From an uncultured Eubacteriales bacterium (GTDB lineage: Bacteria; Bacillota; Clostridia; Oscillospirales; Butyricicoccaceae): a stretch of 22,225 nucleotides of DNA. Positions 16,546 to 22,225 of the stretch are shown piece by piece. A program made the position numbers and the translations under genes. The stretch lies in the NCBI GenBank assembly GCA_934675045.1, contig CAKUPI010000007.1, forward strand, positions 1-22,225. The letters are read 5' to 3'. The notes beneath the pieces are model-generated. The model was not told where the DNA came from. It ran no database searches and saw only the letters and a list, made by a program, of their open reading frames with translations. Each line of letters opens with the position of its first letter. Position 1 is the first letter of the stretch.

Positions 16546-16579
16546 CGCGATCTCGGCAGCGAGACCGCGTTTTTTTTTT
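16546..16579 (+). terminator. Terminator after lrgB
   Basis: CGCG-a-TCTCG (16546-16555), loop GCAG, CGAGA-c-CGCG (16560-16569) with one A/C mismatch, followed by ten Ts. A run of As upstream (16538-16543) may let it work in both directions. Confidence 0.92.
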
Positions 16580-16715
16580 CTGCGCGCCGGCTGTGCGCCA
16601 GAGGAACTTTTTTTATTGAATGGTGCATACAGGAAAAGCTGCACAATACCTCTATATTCAGACATGTGTTTTTCTGTGGCATAGTGCGGGAGTAACGGCT
16701 TTTTTGTAAAAGAGA

Positions 16716-16798
16716 CGGGTTTTTGCACCGCGGAAAATAGCGAAAATGCACAGGGCAAGCCGGACTGCGCTGCGGTAAAATCCGTGCAAAAAAACCCG
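16716..16798. repeat. Long inverted repeat in intergenic DNA
   Basis: CGGGTTTTTGCAC (16716-16728) is the reverse complement of GTGCAAAAAAACCCG (16784-16798), apart from two extra As in the right arm. The 55 bases between can form an alternative pairing, ACCGC (16727-16731) with GCGGT (16772-16776). There is no adjacent gene it clearly serves. It could be an unrecognised small RNA, a transcription-control structure, or a remnant repeat. Confidence 0.6.
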
Positions 16799-16871
16799 AA
16801 TTGAAAGGGGGTTTCGAGGTCTATGCGCCGCCGCTGTTCATTTTTTATATCGCCTCTTTTACTTTTTTTTC

Positions 16872-16899
16872 TTGACAAAAGATATTTTTAGTGTATACT
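16872..16899 (+). promoter_or_regulatory. Promoter of the second peptide importer operon
   Basis: TTGACA (16872-16877), 16-base spacer, TATACT (16894-16899), preceded by a T tract (16863-16870) that may act as an upstream activating run. Predicted start is near 16905, leaving a leader of about 210 bases before ATG 17116. Confidence 0.8.
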
Positions 16900-16954
16900 T
16901 AATACCATACCGACGACACCGGACTAAAGCGTTAATTCAACGATCAAAGAAAGG

Positions 16955-17089
16955 ATGATGTGTTTCACCTGCGCGTTTTACACGGTTGGTATTACCTCCC
17001 TCGCTGCGGCATCCCCCATACATGGTCGATACTGTGTTATATTTTGGGTCTCTCAAATCCCATGCGCACAGCGCACTGAGGACTCATAA
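16955..17089 (+). CDS. Possible 44-codon leader ORF upstream of the second binding protein
   Basis: ATG 16955 (or the adjacent ATG 16958) opens a frame that ends at TAA 17087-17089, 26 bases before ATG 17116. An AAAGG at 16949-16953 is near but too close for a good RBS. The peptide (MMCFTCAFYTVGITSL...) has four cysteines, two prolines, no long hydrophobic signal and no run of a single amino acid that would mark classical attenuation. I do not recognise it. It may be chance, or a small upstream ORF tuning the leader. Confidence 0.25.
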   Translation: MMCFTCAFYTVGITSLAAASPIHGRYCVIFWVSQIPCAQRTEDS

Positions 17090-17115
17090 ATATAGAGTAA
17101 AAAGGAGGCAAGCAT

Positions 17116-18723
17116 ATGAAAAAAGCACAACTGATCGGATTGGTATTGATCGTCGCCCTGCTCATCGGTATGGCTTCGGCCTGCACGAAAACCGAGGGTA
17201 CTCCGGGCGGATCGGACGCTCCGGGCGGCTCGAGCACTCCGGGCGGATCGAGCAAGCCGGGCAAGACCAATACGAAATCCGGCCCCGCTGTCGACAAGGA
17301 CACGGTCGTTATTGCGACGGCGGACGAAACCCCCTCGCTGGGCACCGCGACACATAACGCCGTTGCGGGCAGCTATGTGAACTCGCTTACCCACAACGGG
17401 CTGTTCAAGCTTGACAAAGAGCTGAACCCCCAGCCGGAGCTCGTCGAGAGCTACGAGTTTGACGAAAACACCTTTATGTGGACCTTTAAGCTGCACCCGG
17501 GCATCAAGTTCCACGACGGCAGCGACCTTACCGCCGACGACGTAGTGGCCACCTTCGAATACGCCAAGACCATGCCCGATGTCGCCACTTACACCACGGC
17601 TTACCAGAACGTCACCAAGGTGGACGACCTGACCATCACCCTGACCACCGACGGCCCGTCGGCGAGCCTGCTGTATGACCTTGCGCACCACGGCAACTTC
17701 ATCGTTCCCAAAGAGCTGATTGACCAGGGTGCCGACATGAGCGCCAACCCCATCGGCGCCGGCCCGTACAAGTTTGTCAGCTGGGACCGCGGCGAGAAGA
17801 TCAACTTCACCGCCTTTGAAGATTACTTTGACAAGGACCGCGCTCCGAAGATCAAGAACATCGTCTGGCGCATCATCCCCGAAGGTTCTTCCCGTACCAT
17901 CGCCATCGAGTCGGGCGAAGTCGACTACATCATCGAGCTTGACTCCACCGCCGTCAAGACGCTGGATGCCAACGACAACGTCACCGTCATGAAGATCCCC
18001 TCGGTTTCGCACAACTGGCTGTGCATCAACAACGAGGTTAAACCGTTTGATGACATCAACGTCCGCCGCGCCATCAACTGCGCCATCAACCGCGCCGACA
18101 TCATCGAGGTCGCGCTGAACGGTGCGGGCGTTCCCGCTACGGCGCAGACGCCGGCCGGAATGCTGGGCGAGAACCCCGAGAACTTCGGCGGCGAGTACGA
18201 CGTGGCCAAGGCCAAAGAGTACATGGCCAAGTGGGGCGGCGATCCCTCGACCATCAAGCTGGAGATGATCTGCTCCAACGACACCAAGCGCCGCGCCGCA
18301 GAGGTCATTCAGGCCAGCCTGAAGGAACTCGGCATCAATGCGGAAATCGTGAGCCTTGACCTTGCCACCTACCTGTCCGAGACGGCAGCGGGCAACTTCA
18401 CAGGCTTCATCGGCGGCTATACCTCCAACGAAATGATGTCCTTCCTCAAGGGCGTGTACCACTCCTCCAACATCGGTTCCTCCAACAAAACGCGGACGGC
18501 CAATCCGGAGGTCGATCGCCTGATCGAGCTGGCCACCAAAACGGTCGATCAGACGGAGAGAGAGAAGGTTCTGAAGGAAGTTACCAAGATTCTGAACGAT
18601 AACTGCTATCAGATCCCCATCTATCAGGACTACACCCTCAGCGTTCACAAGAAAGACCTGGATAATACCTTCATCACCTCGGGCGGTTCCTTCTTCGTCC
18701 AGGAGTGGAGCTGGAAAAAATAA
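17116..18723 (+). CDS. Peptide ABC transporter substrate-binding lipoprotein, family 5 (importer 2)
   Basis: A 535-residue lipoprotein of the OppA/DppA family that binds peptides outside the membrane. The signal peptide (MKKAQLIGLVLIVALLIG) ends in ASAC with lipidated C23. A Gly/Pro/Ser linker (about 27-50, TPGG/SSTPGG units) follows, then the family 5 domain. Family marks include VNSLTHNGLFKLD, WTFKLHPGIKFHDG with LTADDVV, NPIGAGPYKF, INVRRAINCAINR and a C-terminal IYQDYTLSVH. ATG 17116 has AAAGGAGG at 17101-17108, spacing 7. A promoter with a 210-base leader precedes it; a hairpin without a T tract follows. Unlike the transporter genes behind it, it seems to use no ATA isoleucine codons. 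Confidence 0.95.
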   Translation: MKKAQLIGLVLIVALLIGMASACTKTEGTPGGSDAPGGSSTPGGSSKPGKTNTKSGPAVDKDTVVIATADETPSLGTATHNAVAGSYVNSLTHNGLFKLDKELNPQPELVESYEFDENTFMWTFKLHPGIKFHDGSDLTADDVVATFEYAKTMPDVATYTTAYQNVTKVDDLTITLTTDGPSASLLYDLAHHGNFIVPKELIDQGADMSANPIGAGPYKFVSWDRGEKINFTAFEDYFDKDRAPKIKNIVWRIIPEGSSRTIAIESGEVDYIIELDSTAVKTLDANDNVTVMKIPSVSHNWLCINNEVKPFDDINVRRAINCAINRADIIEVALNGAGVPATAQTPAGMLGENPENFGGEYDVAKAKEYMAKWGGDPSTIKLEMICSNDTKRRAAEVIQASLKELGINAEIVSLDLATYLSETAAGNFTGFIGGYTSNEMMSFLKGVYHSSNIGSSNKTRTANPEVDRLIELATKTVDQTEREKVLKEVTKILNDNCYQIPIYQDYTLSVHKKDLDNTFITSGGSFFVQEWSWKK

Positions 18724-18749
18724 TAACCATACGGCATAAATCCGTGCTG

Positions 18750-18783
18750 GCGCCCCGCATCATTGAAAAGTGATGCGGGGCGC
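18750..18783 (+). terminator. Hairpin between binding protein and permease genes (importer 2)
   Basis: A perfect 13-bp stem, GCGCCCCGCATCA (18750-18762) with TGATGCGGGGCGC (18771-18783), has loop TTGAAAAG. No T tract follows, so it is best read as a 3' stabiliser or partial attenuator that favours the binding-protein part of the transcript. Confidence 0.75.
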
Positions 18784-18831
18784 GGGGTAAAAGGCGGAAT
18801 ATGCGCCCACAACGATGTTTATGGAGGTAAT

Positions 18832-19758
18832 ATGTGGAAATACATACTTAAACGGATAGTGGCGATGATCCCCGTGCTGATTGGTGTCACGCTCATCGTT
18901 TATTTTATTCTCAGCCTTGCGCCGGGCGATCCTGTCCGCGCCATGCTGGGCGAGCAGTCTACACCCGAGGCGTACGAGGAGATGCGCGAAACCCTTGGAC
19001 TGAACGATCCGGTCATTGTGCAGTGGGGCCGCTATATACTGAAGCTTTTCAGGGGCGACTTCGGCATATCGTATAAAACCAAGACCAACGTGGCCATTGA
19101 GCTGGCCGCGCGCATACCGTCCACCTTCACGCTGTCCTTCTTTGCGACGACAATGGCCGTCATCTTTGCCCTGCCGCTCGGAATCATAGCGGCCGTCAAG
19201 CAGAATACGTGGATCGACGGCATCAGCATGTTCATATCGCTGCTCGGCGTATCCATACCGATCTTCTGGTTCGGCCTGCTGCTGCTGCAGCTTTTCTGCC
19301 TGCGGCTCGGCTGGTTCCCGGCATCGGGCGCAGATACATGGATGCACTATGTCATGCCCGGCATGGCGCTCGGATTCCACTGTATGGCCAGCATTGCGCG
19401 CATCACCCGTTCGAGCATGCTCGAGGTTATCCGTCAGGACTACATACGCACCGCGCGCAGCAAGGGCCTGTCGTATAACAAGGTGATCCGCAAGCACGCG
19501 CTGAAAAACGCGCTGATCCCGACCATCACCGTTACAGGCCTTCAGATCGGCGGCCTGCTGGCCGGCTCCGTGCTGACGGAGACCGTTTTCGGCATACCCG
19601 GCATCGGGCGTCTGATGATACAGTCCATCCAGGGCCTGGACTACCCCATGGTGCTCGGCTGCATACTGGTATTTACGCTGATGTTCTCCATCGTCAACCT
19701 TATAGTGGATTTGCTGTACGCATTCGTCGATCCGCGCATCAAAGCCCAGTATTCTTGA
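18832..19758 (+). CDS. Peptide ABC transporter permease, DppB/OppB type (importer 2)
   Basis: This is a 308-residue channel subunit of normal length. It starts MWKYILKRIVAMIPVLIGVTLIVYF (helix 1 about 9-28), followed by SLAPGDP, the family motif. The EAA coupling loop reads RTARSKGLSYNKVIRKHALKNALIP, and the end AFVDPRIKAQYS is typical. ATG 18832 is selected because GGAGG (18823-18827) is directly upstream and the conserved N-terminus begins there; an open frame from 18763 has no RBS and crosses the intergenic hairpin. About 13 ATA isoleucine codons occur here against none seen in the preceding gene. RBS of the next gene begins at this gene's stop. Confidence 0.94.
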   Translation: MWKYILKRIVAMIPVLIGVTLIVYFILSLAPGDPVRAMLGEQSTPEAYEEMRETLGLNDPVIVQWGRYILKLFRGDFGISYKTKTNVAIELAARIPSTFTLSFFATTMAVIFALPLGIIAAVKQNTWIDGISMFISLLGVSIPIFWFGLLLLQLFCLRLGWFPASGADTWMHYVMPGMALGFHCMASIARITRSSMLEVIRQDYIRTARSKGLSYNKVIRKHALKNALIPTITVTGLQIGGLLAGSVLTETVFGIPGIGRLMIQSIQGLDYPMVLGCILVFTLMFSIVNLIVDLLYAFVDPRIKAQYS

Positions 19759-19771
19759 GGAGGGCAAACGT

Positions 19772-20680
19772 ATGATTACATTAAACGTAAATACATCCGC
19801 GCACGACACGGCGGGCATAACGAAAAAATACAAGAAAAAAAGCCAGTCGGCCGAGGTATGGCGCCGGCTCAGGCGCAACAAGGCGGCGATGCTCGGCCTT
19901 GTGGTCGCCATTCTGCTCATCCTCATGGCCGTGTTCTCCAGCACGCTGTACGACTATGAAACGCAGGTCATCAATCAGGACATACCGAACCGGCTTCAGC
20001 CGCCGTCCTGGGCGCATCCCTTCGGCACGGACGAGTCCGGGCGCGACATTCTGGCCCGAATCGTGTACGGCTCCCGCTTCTCGCTCTCGATAGGCTTCTC
20101 CACCGTCGTGTTCGCCCTGACGGTCGGCGGTACGCTCGGGGCGCTGGCGGGCTATTACGGAGGCTGGCTCGACAACATCCTGATGCGCGTCATGGACATT
20201 TTCCTGGCCATTCCCGGAACGCTTTTCGCCATCACGCTCGTTGCGGCGCTGGGCCAGAACACCATCAACCTGATCATTGCCCTTGCCATCTCCAGCGTGC
20301 CCGGGTTCGCCAGAATCCTCAGAAGCTCGGTGCTCTCGGTCCGCGAGGTGGAATACGTGGAAGCCGCCCGCGCCATCGGGGCGACCGACTCGCGCATCAT
20401 TTTGCAGCACGTTATTCCGAACAGCCTTGCGCCGGTCATCGTGCAGTCCACCCTCAACGTGGCCACCGTAATCCTGACCATTGCCGGCCTGAGCTTCCTC
20501 GGCCTCGGCGTCAGACCGCCGCAGCCGGAATGGGGCGCATTGCTTTCAAGCGGCAGACAGTATTTGCGTGACTACGGGTACATCACCATGTTCCCGGGCC
20601 TTGCAATTATGACCACCATACTTGCGCTTAACCTTTTGGGTGATGGGCTGAGAGACGCACTTGACCCGAGACTGAAGTGA
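19772..20680 (+). CDS. Peptide ABC transporter permease, DppC/OppC type (importer 2)
   Basis: This is a 302-residue partner channel subunit of standard length, without the long insert found in the importer 1 homologue. The N-terminal cytoplasmic part WRRLRRNKAAMLGL leads into helix 1. The HPFGTDESGRDILARIVYGSR hallmark follows the short external loop. The EAA loop reads EAARAIGATDSRIILQHVIPNS, and the end is LGDGLRDALDPRLK. ATG 19772 has GGAGGG (19759-19764), spacing 7. Only 13 bases separate it from the upstream stop and 10 from the next start, so it is in the same operon. Confidence 0.94.
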   Translation: MITLNVNTSAHDTAGITKKYKKKSQSAEVWRRLRRNKAAMLGLVVAILLILMAVFSSTLYDYETQVINQDIPNRLQPPSWAHPFGTDESGRDILARIVYGSRFSLSIGFSTVVFALTVGGTLGALAGYYGGWLDNILMRVMDIFLAIPGTLFAITLVAALGQNTINLIIALAISSVPGFARILRSSVLSVREVEYVEAARAIGATDSRIILQHVIPNSLAPVIVQSTLNVATVILTIAGLSFLGLGVRPPQPEWGALLSSGRQYLRDYGYITMFPGLAIMTTILALNLLGDGLRDALDPRLK

Positions 20681-20690
20681 GGATGCAAAT

Positions 20691-21707
20691 ATGAATGAAA
20701 AGCTGAACAATACAAGCGAGCTTGCGCTGGACATGAGAGATCTCGTTGTGGAATACCGCACCGAGGATGGCATTGTGCAGGCCGTCAACGGGCTTGACCT
20801 GCAAATCGAGCACGGCTCGACGCTCGGCCTTGTCGGCGAGACGGGTGCGGGAAAGACCACGGCGGGGCTTGCCATTTTAAAGCTCGTCCCGGCGCCGCCC
20901 GGCGTGATAGTGCGAGGCTCCATACTGCTTGACGGCGAGGACGTGCTGAAGAAATCCGAAAAGGAAATGGAAAAAATACGCGGCAAGCGCGTGTCCATGA
21001 TCTTCCAGGACCCCATGACGTCGCTCAACCCCGTCATGACGGTAGAGGAGCAGATATCCGAGGTCATAGAGATACACAACGAGGGCGGCGGAAAGCCCCT
21101 GGAAAAAGCCAGAGAGATGCTGGAAATGGTCGGAATACCGGGCGAGCGCGGCCGGGAATATCCGCACCAGTTCTCCGGCGGCATGAAGCAGCGCGTTGTC
21201 ATCGCCATGGCGCTTGCCTGCAACCCCATGCTGCTGATCGCTGACGAACCGACCACGGCGCTGGACGTTACGATACAGGCGCAGGTGCTGGAGATGATGC
21301 GTGCGCTCAAGGAAGCGCAGAACACCTCCATGCTGATGATCACCCACGACCTTGGCGTCGTCGCCGAGACCTGCGACAAGGTGTCGGTCATCTATGCGGG
21401 CAGAGTGGTTGAGCACGGTACCCTTGAGGACGTTTTTGAAAATACGCTCCACCCGTATACGGAGGGCCTTTTCAACTCGCTTCCCAACCTCGAAGACAGA
21501 AAGGCGAAGCTCAAGCCCATCAAGGGCCTGATGCCGGACCCGAGCAATTTGCCGCCGGGCTGCGTTTTTTGCCCGCGCTGCCAGTATGCCCGCGAAATAT
21601 GTGCCGAGGAAAAGCCGAAAAAGCTGTACCGCAGCGCAACGCATTATGTGGAATGTCACCTGTACAATGAGCAGAACATACTGGAAGGCGGTGTAATAGG
21701 CAAATGA
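20691..21707 (+). CDS. Peptide ABC transporter ATP-binding protein, DppD/OppD type (importer 2)
   Basis: A 338-residue ATPase. Walker A is GETGAGKT (49-56), Q-loop FQDPMTSLNPVMTV, signature FSGGMKQR (161-168), Walker [12 protein letters not shown] with D185/E186, H-loop THDLGVV. The C-terminal segment keeps the cysteine pattern of DppD proteins: C291, C294, C297, C304 and C322 (CVFCPRC...C...ECH), a probable [4Fe-4S] site. The importer 1 homologue has lost all of these. RBS is weak (GAGG at 20679-20682), overlapping the previous stop, and suggests coupling. The stop overlaps the next start (ATGA). Confidence 0.94.
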   Translation: MNEKLNNTSELALDMRDLVVEYRTEDGIVQAVNGLDLQIEHGSTLGLVGETGAGKTTAGLAILKLVPAPPGVIVRGSILLDGEDVLKKSEKEMEKIRGKRVSMIFQDPMTSLNPVMTVEEQISEVIEIHNEGGGKPLEKAREMLEMVGIPGERGREYPHQFSGGMKQRVVIAMALACNPMLLIADEPTTALDVTIQAQVLEMMRALKEAQNTSMLMITHDLGVVAETCDKVSVIYAGRVVEHGTLEDVFENTLHPYTEGLFNSLPNLEDRKAKLKPIKGLMPDPSNLPPGCVFCPRCQYAREICAEEKPKKLYRSATHYVECHLYNEQNILEGGVIGK

Positions 21708-22225
21708 CGGAACAGCTTCTTAAAGTAAACAATCTGTGCAAGTTTTTCAAAACATCTCGCGGGATGCTGCATGCCGTCGACGACGTTACCTTTACCATAG
21801 ACCGCGGCAAGACGCTGGGCGTGGTCGGCGAATCCGGATGCGGAAAATCCACGACCGGACGCGCCATACTGCGGCTCCTTGAGCCGACCGCCGGACAGGT
21901 GTATTTTGAAGGCGAGGATATTTCGACGCTTTCCAAAAAGCAGATGCGCAAAAAGCGCAAGGACATGCAGATCATCTTCCAGGACCCGTTTTCCTCGCTC
22001 AACCCCCGCAAAACCATCAGCCAGGCCATCATGGAGCCCATGATCATCCACAACATCGGTGCAACCAAGGCCGAGCGCATGGACAAGGTGCTGGAGCTGA
22101 TGGACGTCGTCGGCCTCGCCCACAGGCTGGTCAACACCTATCCGCACGAGCTTGACGGCGGCAGAAGACAGCGCATCGGCATAGCGCGAGCGCTTGCGCT
22201 CGACCCCAAGTTTATCGTCTGCGAC
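21704..22225 (+). CDS. Peptide ABC transporter ATP-binding protein, DppF/OppF type (importer 2, partial)
   Basis: The first 174 codons are present and the frame is open to the window end. Walker A is GESGCGKS (42-49), Q-loop FQDPFSSLNPRKTI, and the window ends within Walker B (FIVCD). The ABC signature reads LDGGRRQR (150-157) in place of LSGGQRQR; Asp for Ser and Arg for Gln are unusual at these positions, although I recall this form in other Firmicutes peptide transporters. It pairs with the preceding ATPase to form the motor of importer 2. Start ATG 21704 overlaps the upstream stop by 4 bases. Confidence 0.93.
   Translation, partial: MTEQLLKVNNLCKFFKTSRGMLHAVDDVTFTIDRGKTLGVVGESGCGKSTTGRAILRLLEPTAGQVYFEGEDISTLSKKQMRKKRKDMQIIFQDPFSSLNPRKTISQAIMEPMIIHNIGATKAERMDKVLELMDVVGLAHRLVNTYPHELDGGRRQRIGIARALALDPKFIVCD

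Larger units (their letters stand above)
16475..17115. other. 641-base region without a confident protein gene
   Basis: It holds, in order: a GC-rich stretch with small competing GGCGGG/CCCGCC hairpins (16489-16517); the strong lrgB terminator (16546-16579); an AT-rich stretch with nothing recognisable (16580-16710); a long inverted repeat (16716-16798); a strong promoter (16872-16899); and the long leader of the second binding-protein gene (about 16905-17115) with a small open frame. I see no tRNA, known riboswitch motif or T-box. Confidence 0.7.

Noticed and set aside
16905..17115. Known riboswitch or T-box in the importer 2 leader
   Set aside because: No T-box core sequence and no motif of the common riboswitch classes that I can recognise; only an unassigned helix is proposed.
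17053..18648. A 531-residue open frame on the - strand
   Set aside because: It mirrors the binding-protein gene codon for codon and has no family motif; the + strand gene has signal peptide, RBS and promoter.

Overview
The window reads as a chromosomal segment of a GC-rich member of the Clostridia (Firmicutes), probably an Oscillospirales-like gut or anaerobic lineage. The evidence is strong AGGAGG-type ribosome binding sites, TTGACA/TATAAT promoters, lipoprotein signal peptides of Gram-positive type, a class A RNase P RNA (Bacilli normally carry class B), and protein families typical of Clostridia. Placement below class level is inference only. All protein genes are on the + strand; the only - strand gene is rnpB. 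I see no mobile element, CRISPR array, tRNA or rRNA.

Layout. (1) 1-4336: a five-gene oligopeptide/dipeptide ABC importer, comprising the tail of a probable solute-binding protein, two permeases and two ATPases, closed by a terminator. (2) 4359-8040: three hydrolases (an M14-type aspartoacylase/succinylglutamate desuccinylase homologue, an N-acyl-D-amino-acid deacylase and an imidazolonepropionase-like amidohydrolase), closed by a terminator shared with the converging rnpB. (3) 8092-8546: rnpB on the - strand, and a compact divergent promoter pair for rnpB and murD. (4) 8614-9990: murD. (5) 10060-13134: three overlapping M42 metallo-aminopeptidase genes. (6) 13257-14510: a PLP enzyme of the methionine gamma-lyase/aluminium-resistance family. 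(7) 14696-15325: an unrecognised small lipoprotein with an SSTPG repeat linker. (8) 15423-16474: an lrgA-lrgB pair. (9) 16475-17115: a 641-base region without a confident gene, holding a terminator, a long inverted repeat, a strong promoter and a long, possibly structured 5' leader. (10) 17116-22225: a second complete peptide ABC importer; its last ATPase runs off the window.

The joint theme is peptide and acylated amino acid nutrition. Two peptide importers bring peptides into the cell, three cytosolic M42 aminopeptidases can trim them, and the deacylase/amidohydrolase trio behind the first importer can strip acyl groups from modified, possibly D-configured, amino acids. The PLP lyase could then degrade a sulfur amino acid. 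This pathway is inferred from adjacency and family membership.

The most noteworthy points are the deacylase cassette behind importer 1, the tandem M42 triplet, loss of the Fe-S-type cysteines in one importer ATPase but not the other, an abrupt rise in ATA codon use immediately after the second binding protein, and a long leader with a possible long-range helix upstream of that binding protein. None of these by itself proves a new system.
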